NCBI GenBank assembly: GCA_035945995.1
Contig: DASYZR010000139.1
Location: 1-35,922, forward strand
Length of the DNA: 35,922 nt
DNA from: a bacterium
Lineage (GTDB): Bacteria > Sysuimicrobiota > Sysuimicrobiia > Sysuimicrobiales > Segetimicrobiaceae
Reading direction: 5' to 3'
Part shown: positions 26,111-33,383 of the stretch, piece by piece
How positions within the stretch are numbered: the stretch's first letter is position 1
How the letters are laid out: each line of letters opens with the position of its first letter
The notes under the pieces: generated by a model
Told to the model about the DNA's origin: nothing
The model's input: only the letters and a program-made list of their open reading frames with translations
Database searches by the model: none
Translations under genes and position numbers: made by a program

Positions 26111-26902
26111 ATGCAGATCGATTTGTCGGGACGCGTGGCCGTCGTGTCGGGAGCGAGCGCCGGCATCGGCCGGGCGATTGCCCACGGATTCGCCGGCGCG
26201 GGGGCCGACGTGGTCATCGGCAGCCGGCGCGAAGACGCGATCGGCCGCGCGGCCGACGAGATCTCCGGCGCCACAGGCCGGACGGCGGTGCCTGTCGTCG
26301 CCGACGTCGCAGCGCCCGCGGGCGTGGACCGGCTGCTCGAGGCGGCACGGGGGCGCTTCGGGCGGCTCGACATCCTCGTCGCCAACGCCGGCGGCCCCCC
26401 GGCGGGCTCCGGCCTGACCCTCACCGACGCGCAGTGGGAGCAGGCCTTCAACCAGAACCTCATGAGCGCGGTCCGGCTGATCCGCGGCGCGGTGCCGCTC
26501 ATGCGGGAGAACCACTGGGGCCGGATCCTCACCGTCATTACGTCCGGCGTCAAAGTCCCGATCCCGCAGCTTGTCCTGAGCAACGTCTTTCGCTCGGGCG
26601 TCGTGGCGTTCACGAAGACGGTCTCGCTCGAGCTCGCGCCGCACAACATTCTCGTCAACAACCTGGCGCCCGGGCGGATCGACACCGACCGCGTCCGCTG
26701 GCTGGACGGCGCCCGGGCCAAGGAGACCGGGCGGCCGGTGGAGGCCGTCGTCAAGGAAAGCGTGGCGACGATTCCTCTCGGCCGCTACGGGGAACCGCAC
26801 GAGTTTGCGGCGATGGCCGTGTTCCTGGCCTCTGAGGCCGCGAGTTACATCACCGGGCAAACGATCTGCATCGACGGTGGGCAAACGCGCTCAATGATGT
26901 AG
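26111..26902 (+). CDS. SDR family oxidoreductase with altered catalytic residues
   Basis: A 263-aa short-chain dehydrogenase-like protein. The NAD(P) motif SGASAGIGRAIA and the NAGG motif are normal, and the C-terminal ITGQTICIDGG is FabG-like. The active site departs from the rule. Ser145 is present, but the YxxxK pair is replaced by Ser157 and Arg161 in LSNVFRSGVVAFTK. A subgroup of FabG-like SDRs lacks the tyrosine in the same way, so this is probably inherited and not recent decay. A strong AAGGAGG precedes the ATG. It lies 57 bp after the FAH gene and 11 bp before the reductase gene. Confidence 0.85.
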   Translation: MQIDLSGRVAVVSGASAGIGRAIAHGFAGAGADVVIGSRREDAIGRAADEISGATGRTAVPVVADVAAPAGVDRLLEAARGRFGRLDILVANAGGPPAGSGLTLTDAQWEQAFNQNLMSAVRLIRGAVPLMRENHWGRILTVITSGVKVPIPQLVLSNVFRSGVVAFTKTVSLELAPHNILVNNLAPGRIDTDRVRWLDGARAKETGRPVEAVVKESVATIPLGRYGEPHEFAAMAVFLASEAASYITGQTICIDGGQTRSMM

Positions 26903-26913
26903 CGGCCGGCCCG

Positions 26914-27492
26914 ATGCCCGAGCCGTTCTCCGTCGTCGCGTTCGCGGGCAGCCTGCGCCGCGCATCGTACAACCGGGCCCTGGCCGCGGCGGTGCGCGAC
27001 CTCGCCCCGCGCTCCCTCGCCGTCACGGTGCACGAGATCGACGGGATCCCGCTCTACAACATGGATCTCGAGCGCGCCGCCTTTCCCGCCGCGGTGACCC
27101 GGCTCAAGGACGCGCTCCGCGCCGCAGACGGCACGATCATCGTGACGCCCGAGCACAATTTCTCCCTCTCCGGCGTGTTGAAGAATACGATCGACTGGAT
27201 CAGCCGGCCGTCGGGCGATGCGCCTCTCGGAGGCAAGCCGATCGGGATCATGGGCGCCACGAGCGGAGTGACGGGGACGGCGCGCGCGCAGATGCACCTG
27301 CGCACCATCCTCGTCAACCTCAACGCCGTCGTCATGCCGCAGCCCGCGGTGCTCATCGCGCGGGCGCAGGACAAATTCGATGCCGGCGGCGGGCTCACGG
27401 ACGAAGAGACCCGGGAACGTGTGCGGACGTTTCTCGACGCGTTTGCCCGGTGGATCGCGCTGATCGGCCGGAAAAACCTCCCGGAGGGCTGA
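26914..27492 (+). CDS. NAD(P)H-dependent FMN reductase, quinone/chromate reductase-like
   Basis: A 192-aa flavodoxin-like reductase. GSLRRASYN (residues 12-20) is the FMN phosphate-binding loop. TPEHNFSLSGVLKNTIDW is the second FMN-binding motif, and GKPIGIMGATSG follows. This composition fits the YieF/ChrR/azoreductase group that reduces quinones, chromate or FMN using NAD(P)H, probably in the cytoplasm. It is the last gene of a small redox/catabolic cluster and may supply reduced flavin or detoxify quinones made there; that link is inference. It converges on the GGDEF gene. Confidence 0.9.
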   Translation: MPEPFSVVAFAGSLRRASYNRALAAAVRDLAPRSLAVTVHEIDGIPLYNMDLERAAFPAAVTRLKDALRAADGTIIVTPEHNFSLSGVLKNTIDWISRPSGDAPLGGKPIGIMGATSGVTGTARAQMHLRTILVNLNAVVMPQPAVLIARAQDKFDAGGGLTDEETRERVRTFLDAFARWIALIGRKNLPEG

Positions 27493-27513
27493 GCGGCCCC
27501 GTCTGGGGCTCAG
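27489..27513. terminator. Possible bidirectional terminator hairpin between convergent genes
   Basis: CTGAG (27489-27493) and CTCAG (27509-27513) flank GCCCC-GTCT-GGGGC. This gives nine pairs with a 3-base bulge, centred between two convergent stop codons, TGA 27490-27492 and, on the minus strand, 27512-27510. There is no T-run on either side, so intrinsic termination is uncertain. Confidence 0.35.
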
Positions 27514-28838
27514 GCCTCGTCCGGGCGGTCGAGGAGCGCCGCCAGCCGGCGGCCGAGCGGCCGGTTCACCGCGTCGAGCACCGCCTTGCACGCCGCGACC
27601 GGCAGCTCGCGCGCCGCGGCCCCGCCGATGTAGCGATTGTGCTCGCCGCCGGGACGCCGGGACGCCACGACCGCGACCACGAGCTGGTACGACGGCGCGA
27701 GCGAGTCGAGGATATCTTCGATCGCATAGACGTCGGCCTCGCCGAGGATTCCGTGCAGCGCCCGCAGCGTGGCGTCCGCCACGAGCAACCCCACCGGGCG
27801 CGCAGGCTCCGGGGCCGCGTCTGTGGCCTCGCCGGCCACTTCACGGGATCCCAGACGCAGCCGCACGACGGCGGTCCTCCCCTCGGCGGGCCCGACGCGC
27901 ACGTCCACCAGCCGCACGCGCGCCTCCGGGAGGGGCGTATCCTGCGGCTGCCACGCCGCGCGGCGGGCCGCCGCGGCGGCCGAGGCCTTGGCGAACGTGG
28001 AGGCGCGGCTCGCCAGCGCGAGCAGGTCGTCCACGGTCGCAGGGGCGTGGTTCGGCTCTCGCTCCTCGTGACGCCGGCCGCCGGCGTACCCGACGCTCAC
28101 CGTCACCGGGCGGCCGGCCTCACCGACCGGCACGACCACGACGTCCTCGATGCGCGACGCGAGCGCCCGCGCCTCCTCCTCGCTGCGGATGGTCGCAATG
28201 GCAAATTCGTCCCCGCCGTACCGGCAGAGCAAGTCCGTCGTCGGATCGATGCACCGCTGCATGAGCTCGGCGACCGCGTGGAGGACGGAGTCGCCGATCA
28301 CATGCCCGAACGTCTTGTTGACCTCGCGGAAATTGTCGAGATCGGCAAACAACACGGCGACCTCACGCCCGCGGGCGAGCGCATCCGCCGCCCACAGCCG
28401 CAGCGCCGTCGCCCAGGGAAGTCCTGTCAGCGGATCGGTCTGCTGGTGGATCGCACGCAGCACGGCGGTGAGCTCGAGTTGCCCGATGACGCGGCCGCCC
28501 TGGAGGACAGGAAGCACGTCGAGCCCCTGGGAGGTGAGCAGCGCATGCGCCTGCAGGAGCGGAAGCTCGGAGGTGGCCGGGACGATGCCGCGTGTCATGA
28601 CGTCCGTGACACGCCGGAAGGGCAGGGCGTCGAGGAGGTCCACGGCCGAAAGGACGCCGACCAGGCCGCCTGCGTCGAGGACGGGCGCTACCGGCACCCG
28701 ATGGGCGCGGAATGCGGCGCTCGCCTTCGCCGCATTGTCGGTGGCCGACAGGACGAGGGGAGCCGGCGTCATGACGTCGGCGACGCGGCCGAGGCCGCCA
28801 TCCATGGTCACCGATGTCACGGACTTTCGCTCTGGCAA
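27510..28838 (-). CDS. CBS-CBS-GGDEF protein (putative diguanylate cyclase) with unassigned C-terminal domain
   Basis: The start is taken as TTG 28838, because AAGGAG (28850-28845) lies six bases before it; a GTG at 28871 would add 11 residues lying over that site. The 442-aa product has two CBS domains (about 12-130; VADVMTPAPLVL, VTDVMTRGIVPA). A GGDEF domain follows (about 135-275) with FADLDNFREVN and intact RYGGDEF at 206-212. The inhibitory RxxD site is replaced by PTTD, so product inhibition is probably lost. Residues about 300-442 form a domain I cannot name, ending ACKAVLDAVNRPLG. The CBS pair may sense an adenylate. No membrane segment is seen. Confidence 0.85.
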   Translation of the reverse strand: MPERKSVTSVTMDGGLGRVADVMTPAPLVLSATDNAAKASAAFRAHRVPVAPVLDAGGLVGVLSAVDLLDALPFRRVTDVMTRGIVPATSELPLLQAHALLTSQGLDVLPVLQGGRVIGQLELTAVLRAIHQQTDPLTGLPWATALRLWAADALARGREVAVLFADLDNFREVNKTFGHVIGDSVLHAVAELMQRCIDPTTDLLCRYGGDEFAIATIRSEEEARALASRIEDVVVVPVGEAGRPVTVSVGYAGGRRHEEREPNHAPATVDDLLALASRASTFAKASAAAAARRAAWQPQDTPLPEARVRLVDVRVGPAEGRTAVVRLRLGSREVAGEATDAAPEPARPVGLLVADATLRALHGILGEADVYAIEDILDSLAPSYQLVVAVVASRRPGGEHNRYIGGAAARELPVAACKAVLDAVNRPLGRRLAALLDRPDEA

Positions 28839-28942
28839 ATCGCGCTCCTTTTGGCAGTGTGTGATGCGCACGTTACAATCTACGGGGGATTTTGCCCATT
28901 CTTCTGGTGATTCTCCACAATCTCTCTGAGGAATCTGCAGGC

Positions 28943-28991
28943 AAGGTGCAGACAGAAACCTAAGGTACAGACAGAAAATCTGTGCGCAGAT
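28943..28991. repeat. 19-bp-spaced direct repeat plus short palindrome upstream of two divergent genes
   Basis: AAGGTGCAGACAGAAA (28943-28958) recurs as AAGGTACAGACAGAAA (28962-28977) with one mismatch. The second copy is followed at once by ATCTG-TGCG-CAGAT (28978-28991). The stretch is AT-richer than its surroundings and lies in the 241-bp region between the GGDEF gene (minus) and the Mo-hydroxylase gene (plus). Probably a regulator-binding region. I could not assign convincing -35/-10 boxes on either strand, and nothing else is recognisable in this gap. Confidence 0.6.
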
Positions 28992-29079
28992 AACGGAAAA
29001 CTCCGGGGGAAGGGTGTCGCAATCGACCGGTCGAAGGCGTCAAGGTCGGCAATACACCCCCCAGGTCAGGCGGTGACGC

Positions 29080-31392
29080 GTGGCGGTTTCACGGTACGTC
29101 GGTGCGCGAGTGCGACGGATCGAAGATCCGAAGCTCATCCGCGGCGAAGGCCAATTCCTCGACGATCTCACGCTCCCGGGCATGTTGCACGCGGCGTTCG
29201 TCCGCACGCCGCACGCCCACGCCCGCGTGGTCCGGATCGACCTCACCGCGGCCCGCGCGCTGGCGGGCGTGGCCGGCGCGTTTGCCGCCGCGGACCTAGG
29301 CGAGAGTCAGAAGCCGCTGCCGGTGCTCCTGGTCGATGAGATGCGGAGCGTGGTGCACATGCCGCTCGCCGAACGGGAGGTGCACTACGCCGGCCAGCCG
29401 GTCGCGGTGGTCGTAGCCGACGATCCATATGTCGCGCACGACGCCGCGGAACGGGTGGCGGTCGAGTACGCGCCGCTTCCCGCCGTCGTCGATCTGGAGC
29501 GCGCGGCGGCCGGCGCGCCCTTCGTCCACGAGTCCCTCGGCACGAACGTCGCCTACCGGCAGGTGCTCGACGAGGGCGACGTCGACGCGGCCTTTACCGG
29601 CGCCCCCGTCGTCGTGCGGCGGCGGATGGTCAACCAACGCCTCGCCCCGGTCTCGCTCGAGCCCCGGGGGACCATGGCCATGCACGACGGCAGCATGGGA
29701 CAGGGCATTCTCACGGTATGGACGTCCACGCAGGAAGCGCACGCGATCCGCGACGGCATCGGCCAGACGCTGGGGCTCGAGACCCGGCGGATCCGCGTCA
29801 TCACGCCGGACGTCGGCGGCGGTTTCGGGGCAAAGCTCAACATCTACCCCGAAGACGTCGTCGTCGCCCATCTCGCCCGGCGGCTCGGCCGGCCTGTGAA
29901 GTGGGTGGAGACGCGCCGGGAGAATATGCTGACGACCACGCACGGCCGCGCGCAGGTGGCCGACCTGGAAGTGGCGGCCGAGCGCGACGGCCGGCTGCGC
30001 GGGCTGCGCCTGCGCGTGCTGGCCGACCTCGGCGGCGAGCTGCTCTACCTCACGCCGATTATCCCGACGCTGACGCCGCTGATGAGCCAGGGCCCGTATC
30101 AGATTCCGGCCATCCGGTGCGAACTGCTCGCGTTGTACACCACGACCTGTCCCACCGGCGCCTACCGCGGCGCCGGCCGTCCCGAAGCCACGTACTATCT
30201 CGAACGCGCGATGGATCTCGTCGCCCGCGAAGCCGGCCTCGACCCGGCCGACGTGCGTCGGCGCAACTTCATTCCGCCGTCGGCGTTCCCCTACAAGACG
30301 CTCACGGGCGCGACATATGATTCGGGGGACTACGCGAAGCCCCTCGACGAAGTGCTGCGGCTCTCAGGCTACCGCGATCTTCGCCGGCGCCAGGAGGAGG
30401 CACGGCGCGCCGGTCGCCTGCTCGGGATCGGGGTGAGCAGCTACGTCGAGATCTGCGGCTTCGGCCCCTGGGAGCTGGGCACCGTCCGTATGAACCCCGA
30501 CGCCACGGTGACGGTCATCACCGGAACGTCGCCGCACGGCCAGGGCGACGCGACGGGTTTTGCGCAGATCGCCGCCGACGCGCTCGGCATCTCGCCCGAT
30601 GAGGTGACGGTCGTGCACGGCGACACGCTCATGGTACAGTACGGCGGCGGAACGAGCGGCAGCCGCAGCATGTCGCTCGGCGGCTCGGCGGTGTATCTCG
30701 CGTCGCTCGAGGTGCGGCAACAGATCCTCGGCATCGCGGGCAACATGCTCGAGGCGGCGACGTCCGACCTGGTGCTCGAGGACGGCGGGGTGGCCGTCCG
30801 CGGCGCGCCGGGCCGCGGCGTGGCGTTGGCCGAGGTCGCCAAGGCCGCGTACGCGGGCAGGCGTCTGCCCGAGGGCCAGAGCCCGGGGCTTGAGGCGACG
30901 AGCCGGTTCAAGTCCCAGGGCACGACGTTTCCGTTCGGCAGCCACGTGTGCGTGGTGGACGTCGATCCCGAGACCGGCAGCGTGCGCTTCGAACGATACG
31001 TGTGCGTGGACGATTGCGGACGCGTGATCAATCCCCTCCTCGTCGACGGACAGATCCACGGCGGGGTCGGCCAGGGCGCGGCCCAGGCGCTGCTGGAAGC
31101 CGCCGTCTACGGCGAAGACGGTCAGATGCTGACGGGGGCGCTGTCGGAGTACGCGGTGCCGAAGGCGCATCACCTGCCGCGCGTGGAGCGGGGGACGTCC
31201 GTCACGCCGACGCCCCGGAACCCGCTCGGCGCGAAAGGGATCGGCGAGGCGGCCACGATCGGCTCGACGCCGTGCGTCGTGAACGCGGTCCTGGACGCGC
31301 TGGCGCACCTTGGGATCCATCACCTCGACATGCCGCTCACGCCCGAGCGGGTGCAGACGGCCATCCGGCAGGCAGGTGCCGCGAAGCCGTAA
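29080..31392 (+). CDS. Molybdenum hydroxylase large subunit (xanthine/aldehyde/CO dehydrogenase family, CoxL form II-like)
   Basis: A 770-aa catalytic subunit. The N-terminal a/b hammerhead domain starts RVRRIEDPKLIRGEGQFLDD. The molybdopterin-binding part has VGGGFGAK (245-252), AYRGAGR (361-367), GQGDATGFAQIAADALG and GGTSGSRSM. The catalytic glutamate is Glu723 in GAKGIGEAATIG. AYRGAGR is the loop of form II/aldehyde oxidases; true CO dehydrogenases have AYRCSFR. The substrate is unknown. The usual FAD and 2Fe-2S subunits are not adjacent on either side, so electron transfer must come from proteins encoded elsewhere. The start is GTG 29080. Confidence 0.9.
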   Translation: MAVSRYVGARVRRIEDPKLIRGEGQFLDDLTLPGMLHAAFVRTPHAHARVVRIDLTAARALAGVAGAFAAADLGESQKPLPVLLVDEMRSVVHMPLAEREVHYAGQPVAVVVADDPYVAHDAAERVAVEYAPLPAVVDLERAAAGAPFVHESLGTNVAYRQVLDEGDVDAAFTGAPVVVRRRMVNQRLAPVSLEPRGTMAMHDGSMGQGILTVWTSTQEAHAIRDGIGQTLGLETRRIRVITPDVGGGFGAKLNIYPEDVVVAHLARRLGRPVKWVETRRENMLTTTHGRAQVADLEVAAERDGRLRGLRLRVLADLGGELLYLTPIIPTLTPLMSQGPYQIPAIRCELLALYTTTCPTGAYRGAGRPEATYYLERAMDLVAREAGLDPADVRRRNFIPPSAFPYKTLTGATYDSGDYAKPLDEVLRLSGYRDLRRRQEEARRAGRLLGIGVSSYVEICGFGPWELGTVRMNPDATVTVITGTSPHGQGDATGFAQIAADALGISPDEVTVVHGDTLMVQYGGGTSGSRSMSLGGSAVYLASLEVRQQILGIAGNMLEAATSDLVLEDGGVAVRGAPGRGVALAEVAKAAYAGRRLPEGQSPGLEATSRFKSQGTTFPFGSHVCVVDVDPETGSVRFERYVCVDDCGRVINPLLVDGQIHGGVGQGAAQALLEAAVYGEDGQMLTGALSEYAVPKAHHLPRVERGTSVTPTPRNPLGAKGIGEAATIGSTPCVVNAVLDALAHLGIHHLDMPLTPERVQTAIRQAGAAKP

Positions 31393-31395
31393 CGC

Positions 31396-31479
31396 TCACA
31401 CGCCGACGACGTGAAAGCCGTGGGCCTTGGCACCCAGCGCGAGTGCCGTATCATGGGTGGCCATCGTCAGGTCAACGCG
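31396..31479 (-). pseudogene. C-terminal remnant of a PIN-domain (VapC-like) toxin
   Basis: On the minus strand, after the last codons of pyrD in another frame, about 27 codons read RVDLTMATHDTALALGAKAHG and then FHVVGV before a TGA (31398-31396). The wording D-LT-ATHD...A...GF-VVG is the usual end of PIN-domain proteins, with the fourth acidic residue in ATHD. No body of a PIN gene precedes it, since pyrD occupies the upstream sequence, so it looks like a truncated leftover. The remaining bases between the Mo-hydroxylase gene and pyrD hold nothing else. Confidence 0.5.
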
Positions 31480-32539
31480 CGACGCCGACCGCCTCGGCAA
31501 TGGTATTGAGCCCATCGCGGTTCAGGCGAGCCAGCAGGCCGCCGGCCAGCCGGCGCGGGAGGGCCGGACCGCCGTAGACAAATCCGGTGTAGAGTTCGAC
31601 CAGGCTGGCGCCGGCTTGGATCATTCGATACGCGTCGTCCGCCGTGAAGATTCCGCCGACCCCGATGATCGGGAGGCGGCCCGCCGTGAGCCGGTGGAGC
31701 CGGCCGACAATCCGCACCGCCTGGGCGAAGAGCGGCCGGCCGCTCAGGCCCCCGGCTTCCTCCCAGGCCGCGCTCGCAAGCCCGTCGCGCCTGAGCGTGG
31801 TGTTCGTGGCCACGATGCCGTGCGCGCGATCGCTGATCGCCTCGACGACCACGTCCAGTTCGGCGTCCGTGAGATCAGGGGCGATCTTCACGAAGAGCGG
31901 CTTCTCGCCGAGGGCGCGGTTGCGCGCCGAGAGCGCCTCGAGGAGCGGCACGATGGCGTCCCGCGTCTGCAACTGCCGCAATCCCGGCGTGTTGGGCGAC
32001 GAGACGTTGACGACGACGAAGTCGGCGTGCGGCTGCAGCCGGTCGAACGAGTATACGTAATCATCGACCGCCCGCTCGTTTGATGCGGCGCCGCTGCGGC
32101 CGATGTTCACCGCGAGCGGGATGGGGTAGGGCCGCCCGCGGCGGAGCCTCGCGAGCCGCACCTCCATGGCGTCGGCGCCCGGTGAATTGAAGCCGAGCCG
32201 GTTGATCAGGGCCTGGTCGTCGGGCAGTCGGAATACGCGGGGCCGGGGATTCCCAGGCTGGGCGAGCCCGGTGACCGTTCCCACTTCCGCGAACCCGAAG
32301 CCCAAGGCCGGCCACGCCCACAACGCTCTCGCCGCCTTGTCGAACCCAGCGGCCAGGCCCACCGGAACCGGAAACCGGAGACCTGCCACGATCATGGCGA
32401 GCCGTGGATCCGGGGCGGACCGCCGGGACGCCCGGGCCAGCACCGGCTCCACCGCGCCAAGGCACGTCAGCGCGAGGTCGTGACTCAGTTCCGGATCGAG
32501 TCGAAACAGAAGGGCACGCACGAACGCGCGGTAGATCAC
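31472..32539 (-). CDS. pyrD: Quinone-dependent dihydroorotate dehydrogenase (class 2)
   Basis: PyrD oxidises dihydroorotate to orotate in pyrimidine synthesis and feeds electrons to quinones at the membrane. The 355-aa protein has the class 2 N-terminal helical segment (FVRALLFRLDPELSHDLAL), then VGLAAGFDK, GFGFAEVGTVT, NRLGFNSPG, the catalytic loop NVSSPNTPGLRQL with Ser181, KIAPDLTD, ATNTT and the phosphate site GVGGI. GTG 32539 is the start and overlaps the stop of the PIN toxin gene, so translation of a biosynthetic gene may depend on the toxin-antitoxin transcript. Confidence 0.95.
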   Translation of the reverse strand: MIYRAFVRALLFRLDPELSHDLALTCLGAVEPVLARASRRSAPDPRLAMIVAGLRFPVPVGLAAGFDKAARALWAWPALGFGFAEVGTVTGLAQPGNPRPRVFRLPDDQALINRLGFNSPGADAMEVRLARLRRGRPYPIPLAVNIGRSGAASNERAVDDYVYSFDRLQPHADFVVVNVSSPNTPGLRQLQTRDAIVPLLEALSARNRALGEKPLFVKIAPDLTDAELDVVVEAISDRAHGIVATNTTLRRDGLASAAWEEAGGLSGRPLFAQAVRIVGRLHRLTAGRLPIIGVGGIFTADDAYRMIQAGASLVELYTGFVYGGPALPRRLAGGLLARLNRDGLNTIAEAVGVAR

Positions 32540-33012
32540 GTCGCCGGTGTGAGCCAGGCCCGCGCGGCGGCCGCTGAGTCCAGGCGCGTCAGGTTGGCCA
32601 GGAGATCGAACCCAGCATCAAAGCTGACGACCGCGCGATATCCGAGCTCGTCGGCGGCGACACCGAGCATCGCATCATGGAAGTCCAGCGCGCCGGCCGT
32701 TTCCCGCATCACCGCCACACAGCGGCCGAACCATCGGGGCACGTGCGGATACAGCCACGTCACGGCCTCAGGCGGGACCGCGCCGAGGAGCCGGTCCGTC
32801 AATTGGGGAAAGGCGTCGGCCTGACCCCGCTCCCGGCATCGGCGGCCAAGTGCCGTCAGCACCTCGTCGATCACGCAGTCCGGGGTAATCGTCAATACTC
32901 GCCGTTCCCGCAAGACTTCGTGCACGCGTGCGGCCTCCTGGTGCCAGACGTCCCGCTGATCGAACAAGGCGACGAGATAGTTGGAATCCAGACACACAGG
33001 CTCACCGGTCAT
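32536..33012 (-). CDS. vapC: PIN-domain ribonuclease toxin, VapC type
   Basis: VapC toxins are Mg-dependent RNases that cut tRNA or rRNA. The start is ATG 33012, overlapping the antitoxin stop by 11 bp; the frame is open further upstream without PIN similarity. The 158-aa product has the acidic active-site set: Asp9 in CLDSNYLVALFD, Glu50 in PDCVIDEVL, Asp110/Asp113 in LDFHDAML, and Asp132 in VVSFDAGFD. The end overlaps the pyrD start. With the AbrB-type protein upstream it forms a standard toxin-antitoxin pair. Confidence 0.88.
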   Translation of the reverse strand: MTGEPVCLDSNYLVALFDQRDVWHQEAARVHEVLRERRVLTITPDCVIDEVLTALGRRCRERGQADAFPQLTDRLLGAVPPEAVTWLYPHVPRWFGRCVAVMRETAGALDFHDAMLGVAADELGYRAVVSFDAGFDLLANLTRLDSAAAARAWLTPAT

Positions 33013-33250
33013 ATCGGGCCGCATCGGCAACGGCGTCGCCGCCGAGAGCGGCGGTGCCGACGACCGCGTCGAACCGGCCGGCGCCGACCGGCACCGCCAC
33101 CGCATGCCCTTGTACCGCAGGTTCGAGCACAACCTGACGCCCCTCGACGGTGACCCGTAGCAGATCCCCCTCACGCAACGCGAGCCTCTCTCGGACCGAC
33201 GCCGGCAGCGTAATTTGTCCCTTGCGCTTCAGGCGGACGACCTGGTCCAT
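33002..33250 (-). CDS. vapB: AbrB/SpoVT-type antitoxin, VapB
   Basis: An 82-aa protein. The first 45 residues form an AbrB/MazE-like swapped-hairpin DNA-binding domain (VVRLKRKGQITLPASVRERL, then LREGDLLRVTVEGRQVVL). The remainder, which probably wraps the PIN toxin, ends DAVADAARYDR. GGAGG lies 7-8 bp before the ATG. Such antitoxins bind their own promoter, and TATCA/TGATA half-sites lie 29-49 bp upstream. It is divergent from the mrfA-like helicase gene. Confidence 0.88.
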   Translation of the reverse strand: MDQVVRLKRKGQITLPASVRERLALREGDLLRVTVEGRQVVLEPAVQGHAVAVPVGAGRFDAVVGTAALGGDAVADAARYDR

Positions 33251-33278
33251 AGCGATCCTCCGGTCGGAAAGTCATGCT

Positions 33279-33299
33279 TATCAAACAGTGATACTATCA
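33279..33299 (-). promoter_or_regulatory. Probable VapBC operator: three TATCA/TGATA half-sites
   Basis: TATCA (33279-33283), TGATA (33289-33293) and TATCA (33295-33299) form two overlapping palindromes, TATCA-N5-TGATA and TGATA-C-TATCA. A possible minus-strand -10 box, TATGAT (33301-33296), overlaps the last half-site. The location upstream of vapB suggests autoregulation by the VapBC complex. Confidence 0.55.
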
Positions 33300-33354
33300 T
33301 AAATTCCTCAATCAGGTCACCGATCATCCGAAATCGCCGAAGGAGGTCTCCCGG

Positions 33355-33383
33355 TTCACGGCGAACGCCAGTTCGCGTATATA
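33355..33383 (+). promoter_or_regulatory. Probable promoter of the mrfA-like operon
   Basis: TTCACG (33355-33360) and TATATA (33378-33383) are separated by 17 bp. Each matches the consensus at four of six positions. The AT-rich stretch TATATACATGTAAA, containing the palindrome TACATGTA, stands out here. The predicted transcript would start about 20 bp before the ATG at 33412, with GGGAG as ribosome-binding site. It overlaps the LexA-type palindrome. Confidence 0.5.
33361..33376. promoter_or_regulatory. LexA (SOS) box-like palindrome
   Basis: GCGAAC-GCCA-GTTCGC is a perfect 6-bp inverted repeat with a 4-base centre. It contains CGAAC-N4-GTTCG, the core of the Gram-positive/actinobacterial LexA operator. 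The four central bases deviate from the Bacillus consensus, which prefers purine-N-purine-pyrimidine there. The box fills the spacer between the predicted -35 and -10 of a DNA-repair helicase gene, the usual position for repression. Confidence 0.6.

Noticed and set aside
29080-31392. Annotation as aerobic CO dehydrogenase (coxL)
   Set aside because: The active-site loop is AYRGAGR, not the AYRCSFR loop of genuine CO dehydrogenases, and coxM/coxS are absent.
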